From Candidatus Avelusimicrobium gallinaceum (GTDB taxonomy: Bacteria > Elusimicrobiota > Elusimicrobia > Elusimicrobiales > Elusimicrobiaceae): a stretch of DNA of 64,000 nt. Positions 53,015 through 60,909 of this stretch are shown piece after piece. Each line of letters starts with the position of its first letter. Positions within the stretch are counted from its first letter, which is position 1. The stretch lies in assembly GCA_944324965.1 (NCBI GenBank), contig CALUYH010000003.1:1-64000 (forward strand), in the 5' to 3' direction. The position numbers were made by a program, and so were the translations under genes. The notes beneath the pieces were generated by a model. The model saw only the letters and a list, made by a program, of their open reading frames with translations. It was not told where the DNA came from and made no database searches.

Positions 53015-53155
53015 TTAGGCGGCTCTGATCAGTTCGTGGCGGCCTTTGGCTCTTCTGGCGCTGAGGACTTTTCTGCCGCCAGCGGTAGCCATTCTGGCTC
53101 TGAATCCGATGTGTTTGGCGCGTCTTCTTTTATTAGGTCTGTAGGTCGGTAACAT
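53015..53155 (-). CDS. rpmH: Ribosomal protein L34
   Basis: A 46-residue, very basic protein. The start [20 protein letters not shown] and the ending [11 protein letters not shown] are characteristic of L34, a late-binding 50S protein. It heads the rpmH-rnpA-yidD-yidC-jag series. Confidence 0.97.
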   Translation of the reverse strand: MLPTYRPNKRRRAKHIGFRARMATAGGRKVLSARRAKGRHELIRAA

Positions 53156-53252
53156 ATTATCTTAAACGTTAATTCTGGCCCGGAAAACCGGACTGGAAAA
53201 AACGTATCTCCTATTAATTAATTTAAAATGGTTTCTGTTGAAACGTACTGAT

Positions 53253-53282
53253 ATTATATATTTTCTTGAGCGGCTTTGCCAA
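53253..53282 (-). promoter_or_regulatory. Promoter of the rpmH operon
   Basis: On the minus strand TTGGCA (53277-53282), an 18-nt spacer and TATAAT (53253-53258) lie about 100 nt before rpmH. No clear DnaA boxes are seen around it. Confidence 0.65.
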
Positions 53283-53312
53283 CAAATTTACTTTTGTCAG
53301 CGGCCGCCGGTG

Positions 53313-54593
53313 CTACTGCAACGGGGTAAACAAAAGCGGATTCTCAAAAACCGGCTTATCCAAAATTTGCCCGCCGTTGCTGCGCGGAATGTAGATGACC
53401 ACATACTGTTCGGGATCCAGCAGCATTTCCTTGCGGCCGTCCGCCCGGTAATACGTCCCGGCCGGGACTTCGTAGGCAATCACTTCGCCCGACCCGATGC
53501 TTTTGTAGTGTTTGCCCGGGCGGCCCGAATGATACAAATCGCGGGCCAGCTGGTTTTGGTCATCATACGTTTTTACCGCCGGCTGCAACACCTTGTCCTG
53601 CGGAACCAATTTGGCAAGCAGTACGGGCGGCACCAAACCGGCCGGGTGGAAATCAAAACGGCCGTCCGGGTACGCCACAACCACACTGCCCGCTTCCAGC
53701 AGTTCCATACCGGCCACGCGCACGCTTTTTTGCAGTTTGGCCGCGCGCACTTCCTGCCCGGTTACGGGGTGGACAAGCGCCGTCACCTGCGCATAGGGGC
53801 TGTGCGGCGCAAACAAATCGGACAAGCGCGCCACTTCCGGCAGTTTTACACTCCCCTTCGGGGCCGAATCCTGCAACGAAAAGACAAAATGCAACGCATT
53901 AGACGCCCGCAGGTAGGCGTCTTTTAAGGATTGGGGCGCCTGTTTGGGGGTCAAGAAAGTAGTGCGGCCGTCCTCGTAACGCAGCAAATAGCTGCCGACG
54001 GGGCAGGCCCGGTGTACATCCGTAAAATAGCGCAGGCGGTCGTTCATAAACACGGTTACGTTTTCCCCCGTTTGGCGGATACGCAGCACCACCGGTTTGG
54101 AGGTGGTTCTCATCAAATAATTGACGGTGGCCTTCAGCTGGTGCGTGCGTTTAAAATGTTCCGGCCCGAGCGTTACCACGCGCACCCGCTCGCCGGACGG
54201 CAACGCCAAAAGGCCTTGTTGGGCCCGTTCCGTTTGCGCCTTCACCAGGCGGTCAAACTGGGCTTGCAGCACCTGATTTTCGGGCCGGACCGCCGGGAGA
54301 TTTTCCGTGGGGAACGGGATTTCCAGCTGGACGGGTTCCCCCTGGAACCGAAAATACAGCTGACGGGAATCCGCCACGCGGGCATACGGCGCGTGCGCGG
54401 AAGGAGTGGTCAGCATTTTTTTAGGCAAAGAAGAAACAGCTTTTTGTTCGGCCGCCGCTTTGGGAAGTCCTTCAAACAAATTCTTAACAATTTTGCCCTT
54501 TTGGGCGCTGGCCGGCACGGATAGCCCGGCCAATAAACCCGCCAACAGCACCAGGCGGGCCGACAAATCAATAACAGCAGAATGTTTTTGCAT
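53313..54593 (-). CDS. Secreted protein of unknown function
   Basis: A 426-residue protein. Residues 1-30 form a signal peptide (VLLAGLLAGLSVPASA). The mature part is beta-rich with several similar stretches, for example VGSYLLRYEDGRTTF, AGSVVVAYPDGRFDF and PAGTYYRADGRKEML, each a short beta unit around Y-x-DGR. This suggests three or more related repeats. One Cys only. No family is recognised. An outer-envelope binding role is possible but not shown. It is a single-gene unit. Confidence 0.72.
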   Translation of the reverse strand: MQKHSAVIDLSARLVLLAGLLAGLSVPASAQKGKIVKNLFEGLPKAAAEQKAVSSLPKKMLTTPSAHAPYARVADSRQLYFRFQGEPVQLEIPFPTENLPAVRPENQVLQAQFDRLVKAQTERAQQGLLALPSGERVRVVTLGPEHFKRTHQLKATVNYLMRTTSKPVVLRIRQTGENVTVFMNDRLRYFTDVHRACPVGSYLLRYEDGRTTFLTPKQAPQSLKDAYLRASNALHFVFSLQDSAPKGSVKLPEVARLSDLFAPHSPYAQVTALVHPVTGQEVRAAKLQKSVRVAGMELLEAGSVVVAYPDGRFDFHPAGLVPPVLLAKLVPQDKVLQPAVKTYDDQNQLARDLYHSGRPGKHYKSIGSGEVIAYEVPAGTYYRADGRKEMLLDPEQYVVIYIPRSNGGQILDKPVFENPLLFTPLQ

Positions 54594-54629
54594 ATATTTT
54601 ATTTTCTAAAATTTTCTGACGGACAACAA

Positions 54630-54643
54630 GGGTCCAAAGGCCC
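54630..54643 (+). repeat. 14-bp repeat upstream of recO
   Basis: GGGTCCAAAGGCCC, identical to 55431-55444 downstream of recO. Part of a family of GGCC-rich intergenic words. Confidence 0.6.
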
Positions 54644-54690
54644 AAGGGGTGCTGGGTCTTTGGTTCTATGCGGCAAGAGCGCAAATTTGC

Positions 54691-54696
54691 TATGCT
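54691..54696 (+). promoter_or_regulatory. Extended -10 promoter for recO
   Basis: TGCTATGCT, with the -10 ending 6 nt before the recO ATG and no Shine-Dalgarno. Confidence 0.5.
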
Positions 54697-54702
54697 GTTA
54701 CT

Positions 54703-55404
54703 ATGATATTTACCGACTCGGGCATTATTCTCTACCGTCAGCCTTTCCGTGAGGCCGACCGTATCGTTTCGCTCTACACCCGCCAGCACGGGCGCATCAA
54801 CGTCCGCCTGCCCGGGGTAGCCCGCCCGACGGGTAAATTGAAAGCCTTCAGCGAGCCGTTTGTGTACGGTGACTACCGCATTTACGTCCGCCGCGGCGGA
54901 ACGGTAGGAACGGTAACGGGCGGCAAACTGCACCAGGTGTTCCCCACCGTGCGCCGCAGCTTAAAGCGCACCACGCTGGCCATGCACTTTTGCGAACTGG
55001 TCCAGCGCTTAACCCCGCTGCACCAACCCAGTGAGGCCAAGTTTGAGCTCCTTCTGTCCGCCCTGACGGAGCTGGAATACGGCCAGCCGAACCCGGCGTT
55101 TGCCGCGGCGTTTACCTTGCGGCTGATGACGTTGGCCGGCTTCGGGCTGGACAAACCGGTGTTAAAAATACCGGCCGAGTTTTGGCGGCGTATGCACGAG
55201 GACAAATTGTCGTCGCTGGAGTTTTCGTCACCGGAAGAAATGCTCTCGCTGGCCAAGTGCAACAGCGTCTGCCGCCGTTTTTTAAACCAGTATTTAACCT
55301 ACCCGTTAAACACGCTTAAAAACTTTACGCTGGACGAATTGGACGACGCGCCTTTCGTGCTGCCCGCACAAAAGGACGTTTCCACCCCCCACGCCCTACG
55401 CTGA
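54703..55404 (+). CDS. recO: DNA repair protein RecO
   Basis: A 233-residue RecO. The N-terminal OB fold reads GIILYRQPFREADRIVSLYT and RLPGVARPTGKLKAFSEPF; a helical C-terminal domain follows. With RecR it loads RecA on gaps coated by SSB. The zinc-binding Cys set of some RecO proteins is not evident; only CNSVC near the end is left. The start at 54703 gives the standard MIFTDSGIIL N-terminus. Confidence 0.9.
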   Translation: MIFTDSGIILYRQPFREADRIVSLYTRQHGRINVRLPGVARPTGKLKAFSEPFVYGDYRIYVRRGGTVGTVTGGKLHQVFPTVRRSLKRTTLAMHFCELVQRLTPLHQPSEAKFELLLSALTELEYGQPNPAFAAAFTLRLMTLAGFGLDKPVLKIPAEFWRRMHEDKLSSLEFSSPEEMLSLAKCNSVCRRFLNQYLTYPLNTLKNFTLDELDDAPFVLPAQKDVSTPHALR

Positions 55405-55430
55405 TTTGGGCCCAATGGAACCGCTCAACT

Positions 55431-55444
55431 GGGTCCAAAGGCCC
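55431..55444 (+). repeat. 14-bp repeat downstream of recO
   Basis: GGGTCCAAAGGCCC, identical to 54630-54643. A TTTGGGCCCA word lies just before it at 55405-55414, right after the recO stop. Confidence 0.6.
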
Positions 55445-55500
55445 TTGCCGGGAAAAACAAATTTTTTGATAATAAACTGTAAAACTATTATGGAGGATGT

Positions 55501-56106
55501 ATGAATTGTAAACATTGGATGGGACTTTTTGCCGCGCTGGCCGTAGCCGTTGCTCCGGCGACCGGTTGGGCCGGGCAGAAAAACCCGCACAAAATCACCT
55601 GGAAACAAGCCCTGCAAACCGAAAATAAACGCGTGAACCACCAGGGCGCTTCGTCCGTATTGGGCGTATCCGTCGGGGCACACGTGCAGCGCATTGATGC
55701 CCAGGCCCGCGTTCATAAAAGAATGAAGGACTTGTACGCTTCTTTAACTAACGATAAAAAAGCCCTTGCCCGGTGCAAGGCTACGTACAACACCCTGCAA
55801 AAGGCCGCACTCGCCAACCGGCTGTTCCACCACTACGTGCTGGACGCCGCCAACCCGCAGGATTTCTGCAAACTGTCCGCCAAAGAAGTTGCCTTTTTAA
55901 AAGGTTTCTTTAAAGGCCAAGTTACGCCGTCCCGCGCCCGCCAGTACCAAAATGCCCTGCTCTTGACGCTGACCTTCCAGCAAAGACAAATCTGGCTGGT
56001 GATAAACCCGCAAAGCAAGCTGATTACCCTGGTGTACACCTACACGGATGACGTGCAAAATATGGAAGAACTGCAAGGCCGCTGGGAACCGCGCGCCGTA
56101 AAATAA
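55501..56106 (+). CDS. Secreted protein of unknown function
   Basis: A 201-residue protein. Residues 1-24 form a signal peptide (MGLFAALAVAVAPATGWAG). The mature part is basic and largely helical (VHKRMKDLYASLTNDKKALA), then a beta-looking end (FQQRQIWLVINPQSKLITLV). Two Cys are present (ARCKATY and DFCKLS). No family is recognised. GGAGGATGT precedes the ATG, and a terminator follows, so it is a single-gene unit. Confidence 0.72.
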   Translation: MNCKHWMGLFAALAVAVAPATGWAGQKNPHKITWKQALQTENKRVNHQGASSVLGVSVGAHVQRIDAQARVHKRMKDLYASLTNDKKALARCKATYNTLQKAALANRLFHHYVLDAANPQDFCKLSAKEVAFLKGFFKGQVTPSRARQYQNALLLTLTFQQRQIWLVINPQSKLITLVYTYTDDVQNMEELQGRWEPRAVK

Positions 56107-56120
56107 GTTTTTCTTAACGC

Positions 56121-56151
56121 AAAAACCCCGGCTTTGGGCCGGGGTTTTTTT
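56121..56151 (+). terminator. Terminator after the 201-aa secreted protein
   Basis: ACCCCGGC / GCCGGGGT stem and a TTTTTTT tail. Confidence 0.9.
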
Positions 56152-56165
56152 ATGAGCAGGCAAAG

Positions 56166-56825
56166 CTAGGCCAGCAGTTCATCTATATCCGGGTAGATGT
56201 CTTCCAGCGAGCGGTAGATTTTAAACGCGTTTTCCCGGATGTATTGGGTGGGCTGCTTAATTTGCGGCACCACACACGTGCGCATACGGGCGGTGATGGC
56301 CGCCGTGGCGCCGGCGACGGAATCTTCAAACACGAGGCATTCACTCACGTCCACCCCCAGTTTTTGGGCGGTTTTTAAATACACTTCCGGGTCCGGCTTG
56401 GGGTGGGATACGTCGTCGGAGGTGGTAACGGAGGAAAAGTATTTTTTAATGCCTTTCTTTTCCAGCAGATACATCACCCAGCGCGTGATGTTGGAGGACG
56501 CCAGCCCGATTTTAAGCCCCCGGTTGTAAAAAAATTCTATCGCTTTTTTGGCGCCGGGGCGGAATTCTATCTCTCCGTCGGCAGCCAGGTATGCTTCAAA
56601 AATCTCCCCGGTGCGGGTGTGCATTTTTTCCACATCGGCGCGGGGACCGAAATGTTGGCGGATAAAGTTGGCGGCATCGGCGCGGCTGATGCCCACGCAC
56701 GATTCAAACAGCTCATAAGTAAAATCTAACCCATCTTCGGCGGCTGCTTTGCGGTAGCAATCAAAATAAATCCGTTCCGTGTCAAACAGCAGGCCGTCCA
56801 TATCAAAAATAACCGTCGTAATCAT
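56166..56825 (-). CDS. HAD-superfamily phosphatase, beta-phosphoglucomutase-like
   Basis: A 219-residue hydrolase. Asp8 and Asp10 in FDMDGLLFDTE are the nucleophile and acid. A helical cap follows (residues 15-85). ASSN near 115 and KPDPEVYL, then VFEDSVAGATAA, are motifs II-IV. It probably dephosphorylates a sugar phosphate or similar; the substrate cannot be told. A TATAAT ends 7 nt before the ATG without a Shine-Dalgarno. Confidence 0.9.
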   Translation of the reverse strand: MITTVIFDMDGLLFDTERIYFDCYRKAAAEDGLDFTYELFESCVGISRADAANFIRQHFGPRADVEKMHTRTGEIFEAYLAADGEIEFRPGAKKAIEFFYNRGLKIGLASSNITRWVMYLLEKKGIKKYFSSVTTSDDVSHPKPDPEVYLKTAQKLGVDVSECLVFEDSVAGATAAITARMRTCVVPQIKQPTQYIRENAFKIYRSLEDIYPDIDELLA

Positions 56826-56832
56826 ATAATGT

Positions 56833-56838
56833 ATTATA
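56833..56838 (-). promoter_or_regulatory. Extended -10 promoter for the HAD gene
   Basis: TGCTATAAT on the minus strand, ending 7 nt before the ATG. The divergent glyQ -10 (TATAAT, 56885-56890) is about 50 nt away. Confidence 0.6.
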
Positions 56839-56900
56839 GCAGTTTTTGCCCGCCCAAAGCCCAGCGCGGCCCGCCCGTATTTTATATAATGTATGTACGT

Positions 56901-57788
56901 ATGAAAAACGGTATGAATTTTCAGGATATGATATCCGCTTTAAACACCTATTGGACTAAACAAGGCTGCGTCCTGGTTCAGCCCTACGATGTTGAAAAAG
57001 GCGCCGGCACCTATAACCCGGAAACCTTTTTCGGCTCGCTCACCAAAAAACCCGTCAAGCGCGCTTACGTGGAACCCTGCCGCCGTCCGGCAGACGGCCG
57101 CTACGGCGAAAACCCCAACCGTCTGGGCAAATACTATCAGTACCAGGTAATTATGAAACCCGCCCCGGCCAACATCCAAGAAATTTACTTAAATTCCTTA
57201 AAAGCCATCGGCCTGGACCCCAAACAGCACGACGTGCGCTGGATTGAGGACGATTGGCAATCCCCCACGCTGGGCGCTTCGGGCGTCGGCTGGGAAATTT
57301 GGCTGGACGGAATGGAAATCACGCAGTTTACGTACTTCCAAAATATGGCCGGTTATGCGCTAAACCCCATCACGGTGGAAATCACCTACGGGCTGGAACG
57401 CATTGCCATGTATTGCCAAAAAGTGGACAACGTGTTTGACATCCGCTGGAACGACGAAATCACCTACCGCGACGTCCATTACGAAGGCGAACGGCAGTTT
57501 TCGCACTATTATTTTGAAGAATCCAACGTGGAACACCTGCGCCGCTACATCCAGGAATGCGAAGAAGAATGCTTCGCCCTGTGCAAAAAAGGCCTGTACC
57601 TGCCGGCGTACGACGACGCGATGAAACTTTCGCACTATTTTAATATGTTGGAAGCCCGCGGGGCGATTTCCGTGTCGGACCGCACCAACAACATCACCAA
57701 AATCCGCAACTTGGCCAAAGCCTGCGCCAAGACGTATGTGGAAAGCGTGGAAGGAAAAGAAGCTAATAACGAGGAGGCCGCCAAATGA
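56901..57788 (+). CDS. glyQ: Glycyl-tRNA synthetase alpha subunit
   Basis: A 295-residue class II catalytic subunit. QPYDVEKGAGTYNPETFF, RPADGRYGENPNRL and ITYGLERIAMYCQ are family signatures. It forms the alpha2beta2 enzyme with GlyS. ATG codons at 56901 and 56913 are both possible; a TATAAT at 56885-56890 puts transcription start almost at the first, and no Shine-Dalgarno is present. An ATG further upstream overlaps the -10 box and is not used. Confidence 0.96.
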   Translation: MKNGMNFQDMISALNTYWTKQGCVLVQPYDVEKGAGTYNPETFFGSLTKKPVKRAYVEPCRRPADGRYGENPNRLGKYYQYQVIMKPAPANIQEIYLNSLKAIGLDPKQHDVRWIEDDWQSPTLGASGVGWEIWLDGMEITQFTYFQNMAGYALNPITVEITYGLERIAMYCQKVDNVFDIRWNDEITYRDVHYEGERQFSHYYFEESNVEHLRRYIQECEEECFALCKKGLYLPAYDDAMKLSHYFNMLEARGAISVSDRTNNITKIRNLAKACAKTYVESVEGKEANNEEAAK

Positions 57789-59866
57789 ACGCGTTACTGG
57801 AAATCGGGGTAGAACATTTGCCCGCCCGCTTTATGGCGCCGGCCTTAAAGCAGCTAAAAGAACTGACCGCCAAAATCTTGGACGAAAAAAGAATTTCGTA
57901 CAAATCGGTGGATTCCTTCGGCACGTACCGCCGCCTGGTGGTATTTATTGAAGATTTGTCCGACAAATCGGCCGACGTGCAAAAAGAAGTAAAAGGCCCG
58001 CCCGCCAAGCTCTTAAAAGACGCCAACGGCAACTTTACCCCTCAAAGCGCGGGCTTCGCGCAGAAGAACGGCATCGCGCCCGAAAAATTGACGGTGGTGG
58101 AAACGGAAAAAGGTCCTTTTATTCACGCCGTCGTCAAAATCAAGGGCGAAAAGACCGCCAAACTGCTGCCCGAAATTTTCACCCGCATTGTGACGGGGTT
58201 GGAATTTGCCAAAAATATGGTGTGGGAAGAATCCGGCCTGCGCTATGGCCGCCCGATTCGCTCGCTGATCGGCCTCTACGGCGAGAAAGTCATCAAATTC
58301 ACCGTGGCCGGCATTACGTCCAACCGCAACACCTATCCAATTTCCTCCTTCGGCCGCAAACCGATTAAGGTGCAAAAAGCCGATAAGGATTATTACGTGG
58401 AGCTCCTGCGCTCCCAGCCGCAGCCGATTTTGGTGCTGCCGCAGGAACGCAAAGAAGCACTCATCAAAACCGTTACCAACGAAGCCAAAATCCGCGGCTA
58501 TCAGGCCGATTTGGACCCGGAACTGGTGGAAGAAACCGTCTGGTTTACCGAACACCCGGTGGCCGTCGGGGGCGATTTTGAAATTAAATTTTTAACCCTG
58601 CCCAAAGACCTGGTGACCACGGTGCTTAAAAAACAAATCAAAATGTTCCCCGTCACCAACCAAAAAGGCGAACTGCAGCCGTACTTCATCGCCGTGCGGG
58701 ACGGTATTTCCGCCAACCAGAACGAAGTGCGCGACGGGTTCAAAAGAGTGATGTCCGCCCGCCTGTCGGACGCGGTGTTCTTCTTTGAAAACGACAAAAA
58801 AGAAGGGCTGGAAAAATTTAAAGAAAAACTGAAAAACGTGCAATTTTTGGAAGGCCTCGGCTCTATGTACGAAAAGTCCGAACGCACCCAAAAATTGGCC
58901 GATTGGCTGTGCGACAAACTGAACAAACCCGCTTTGTTAAAAGAAACGGTGGATTATGCGGCCTCGAACGCATATGCCGACTTGGCCAGCCACGTCGTGT
59001 ACGAATTCCCGGAACTGCAAGGCTACATGGGCGGGCGCTATGCCGCACTGGAAGGCCACCCGGACGCCGCCAAAGCGATGGAAGAATTTTACTTCCCGCT
59101 GACGTCCTCCTCCGAGCTCCCCTCCACCGAAGAAGGCTGCCTGGTTTCGTTAGCCGGCAAAATGGACACGCTGACGGGCAACTTTTTAATCGGGCAAATC
59201 CCCACCGGCAGCGAAGACCCCTTCGCCCTGCGCCGCCAGGCGTTTGGCGCGGTGCGCATGCTGTTGGAAGAAGAAATCAACGTTCCGCTTAAAGAACTGG
59301 TGGACTATGCGGCCTCGCTGTATCCGGCCGGTACGCCGGACAAAGGGCTCAAAGAACTGCCGGGCTTTTTATTCCAGCGCTTGACGCTAGTGCTGGAGCA
59401 GAACGGCCACAAAGCCGCCACGCTCAACGCGGTGGTGAACTGGTACGAAATGCCCTTGACGCAGGTGGAAGAATTGGTCAGCGCGTTGGAAACGGTCAAA
59501 ACGGGCGAAGATTTTGCCCAAATTTTGGAACCGGCCAAACGCGTGTGCAACATCCTTAAAAAGGCCGACGGCGTGACGGAAGACGTAAACGAAAGCCTGT
59601 TTGAACTGCCGGCCGAAAAAGCCCTGTACGACAAAATCCACGAAGTGGATTCCGCCCTGGGCTGCACGGTGCACACGGCGCAAACCAAGGAAGGCTACAT
59701 CAACATTCTTAGAACGTACAGCGTGTTCAAAGAGCCGCTGGAAAACTTCTTTAAGGATGTGATGGTCAACGCCCAAGACCCCGCCGTGCGGCACAACCGC
59801 CTGGCGCTCCTGGCGCGCGTACGCCGCTACCTGACGCAGACCATCGCGGACATTACCAAGCTGTAA
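57785..59866 (+). CDS. glyS: Glycyl-tRNA synthetase beta subunit
   Basis: A 693-residue tRNA-binding subunit. The N-terminus (LLEIGVEHLPARFMAPAL) matches the LxEIGxEELP start of GlyS, and TGLEFAKNMVWEE is a further mark. The HD-like and anticodon-binding parts follow. It overlaps glyQ in an ATGA, so the two are coupled. Confidence 0.97.
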   Translation: MNALLEIGVEHLPARFMAPALKQLKELTAKILDEKRISYKSVDSFGTYRRLVVFIEDLSDKSADVQKEVKGPPAKLLKDANGNFTPQSAGFAQKNGIAPEKLTVVETEKGPFIHAVVKIKGEKTAKLLPEIFTRIVTGLEFAKNMVWEESGLRYGRPIRSLIGLYGEKVIKFTVAGITSNRNTYPISSFGRKPIKVQKADKDYYVELLRSQPQPILVLPQERKEALIKTVTNEAKIRGYQADLDPELVEETVWFTEHPVAVGGDFEIKFLTLPKDLVTTVLKKQIKMFPVTNQKGELQPYFIAVRDGISANQNEVRDGFKRVMSARLSDAVFFFENDKKEGLEKFKEKLKNVQFLEGLGSMYEKSERTQKLADWLCDKLNKPALLKETVDYAASNAYADLASHVVYEFPELQGYMGGRYAALEGHPDAAKAMEEFYFPLTSSSELPSTEEGCLVSLAGKMDTLTGNFLIGQIPTGSEDPFALRRQAFGAVRMLLEEEINVPLKELVDYAASLYPAGTPDKGLKELPGFLFQRLTLVLEQNGHKAATLNAVVNWYEMPLTQVEELVSALETVKTGEDFAQILEPAKRVCNILKKADGVTEDVNESLFELPAEKALYDKIHEVDSALGCTVHTAQTKEGYINILRTYSVFKEPLENFFKDVMVNAQDPAVRHNRLALLARVRRYLTQTIADITKL

Positions 59867-59884
59867 ACGCCGCTTTTTGGCTTG

Positions 59885-59918
59885 CCCGCACCTCGGTTTC
59901 GGGGTGCGGGTTTTTTGT
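59885..59918 (+). terminator. Terminator after glyS
   Basis: CCCGCACC / GGTGCGGG stem, then TTTTTTG. Confidence 0.9.
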
Positions 59919-59976
59919 GTTTTACCAGCCCGATTTGGGCCCTTCGCTGGCGGAGAATAGCTTTAAAAAACGGGCC

Positions 59977-60004
59977 TTGACAATTCCTTAAATCCGCCTA
60001 TACT
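59977..60004 (+). promoter_or_regulatory. Strong promoter of the large non-coding RNA
   Basis: Consensus TTGACA (59977-59982), a 16-nt spacer and TATACT (59999-60004). Start is expected near 60010. Confidence 0.85.
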
Positions 60005-60009
60005 ATCCA

Positions 60010-60491
60010 TACAGGAAGTTAGTCCGTAGGCCCTACCGGGGGCTGCTTGTAAGCGGACAAAAGCGGTGACGTGAGGGAGTGTTGCTGTTGTTGTAAAGGT
60101 GCCGAGTCGGAAGATGTGGGCATACGTGCTTGGGATGGTCAGGATGGTTAGGTTACATAACTGTCCGGGTACCGGTTAGGCGTAGGGCCAGGCGTGTCCG
60201 GCCGCGGACGGAGCAGGGCGCTAAGTGTTGTTCCGTCTGGACGTGAGGGCACTGACGCGGAGTTGTAAAGCGGTGTAGTGCGGCGGAAAAGGGAATGGAA
60301 GTCGTGCTAGTGCGTAGTACGTTGTTTCCGGCGGTTGATGTATCTGCTTCGGCCGGCGGAGGCAGTAAGCGGCATAAGTCCCGGTGAGTTGGTGGGCCTA
60401 TCCTGAGAGTAGTAAATAAAGCAGTGAGGAGTCAGAATGGAGACGTCAAGATGAACCCCTCGGTTTGAATAACCGGGGGGTTCCGCTTTTT
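60010..60491 (+). ncRNA. Large structured non-coding RNA of unknown family
   Basis: A transcription unit of about 480 nt with a consensus promoter and strong terminator but no reading frame longer than about 20 codons. The plus strand is rich in G and poor in C. Helices visible by eye: a three-way junction with outer stem 60022-60025 / 60055-60058; 60208-60215 / 60229-60236 (8 bp with one G-U); 60303-60309 / 60315-60321 nested in 60284-60289 / 60325-60330; 60344-60350 / 60359-60365; and a possible long-range pair 60027-60033 / 60394-60400. GACGTGAGGG and, 22 nt on, GTTGTAAAG occur twice, at 60068/60090 and 60240/60262, so a module repeats at a 172-nt interval. RNase P, tmRNA, SRP and 6S signatures were looked for and not found. 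Confidence 0.75.
60453..60491 (+). terminator. Terminator of the large non-coding RNA
   Basis: A 13-bp stem GAACCCCTCGGTT / AACCGGGGGGTTC with a 5-nt loop, followed by CGCTTTTT. Confidence 0.9.
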
Positions 60492-60506
60492 ATATTTTCC
60501 CCCAAC

Positions 60507-60533
60507 AAAAAGCCCGGGCGAACCCGGGCTTTC
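60507..60533 (-). terminator. Terminator after the small lipoprotein gene
   Basis: AGCCCGGGTTCGCCCGGGCT on the minus strand, followed by TTTTTG. It faces the non-coding RNA terminator. Confidence 0.85.
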
Positions 60534-60543
60534 TATGTTAAAT

Positions 60544-60894
60544 CTATTCCAACACGCTCGGCGGCGGCAGCTGCCCCGTTTCGGAAGGGGCGCTCTGCGC
60601 CGAAGACTCGCCGGAAGCGTTTTCGGTTTCTTCGTCTTGCAGGGGTGTTAAAATCATTTCTTCGTAGCTTTCATCCGGCAAGGGAGTGGAAATGGCTTCT
60701 TCCTGCGGGATGACCGCTTCGTCCTGCGCCGGGGCAGATACTTCTATATTCCCGGACGACGCCGCCTGCACCGGCCGCACCGAACGGCTGCCGGAAGAAT
60801 AAGCATTGCCGGGGTTCCACCACGCGGGCGGATTGCCGGCACACGCAGCAACCAGCAAACTAAACACGGCTAACGAAAAAACAGTTTTCTTCAT
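60544..60894 (-). CDS. Small acidic lipoprotein
   Basis: A 116-residue protein. The signal peptide ends in a lipobox LVAAC at about 14-18. The mature part is Ser/Glu/Pro-rich and probably unfolded (PQEEAISTPLPDESYEEM). Two similar stretches, STPLPDESYEE and LTPLQDEETEN, suggest a short internal repeat. No function can be assigned. A TATAAT ends 6 nt before the ATG and no Shine-Dalgarno is seen. Confidence 0.75.
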   Translation of the reverse strand: MKKTVFSLAVFSLLVAACAGNPPAWWNPGNAYSSGSRSVRPVQAASSGNIEVSAPAQDEAVIPQEEAISTPLPDESYEEMILTPLQDEETENASGESSAQSAPSETGQLPPPSVLE

Positions 60895-60900
60895 AATTTT

Positions 60901-60906
60901 ATTATA
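60901..60906 (-). promoter_or_regulatory. Extended -10 promoter for the small lipoprotein
   Basis: TGGTATAAT on the minus strand, ending 6 nt before the ATG. It lies between the lipA stop (60910) and this gene. Confidence 0.55.
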
Positions 60907-60909
60907 CCA

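Noticed and set aside
53156..53312. Replication origin next to rpmH
   Set aside because: The gene set is origin-like, but I see no DnaA boxes (TTATNCACA), no dnaA and no AT-rich unwinding tract beyond an ordinary promoter.
60010..60491. RNase P RNA, tmRNA, SRP or 6S RNA as identity of the non-coding RNA
   Set aside because: The GAGGAAAGTC and ACAGAA...GGCTTA elements of RNase P, the tRNA-like ends and tag frame of tmRNA, and the SRP GGAAG/GNAR domain are not found; 6S RNA is much shorter with one central bubble.
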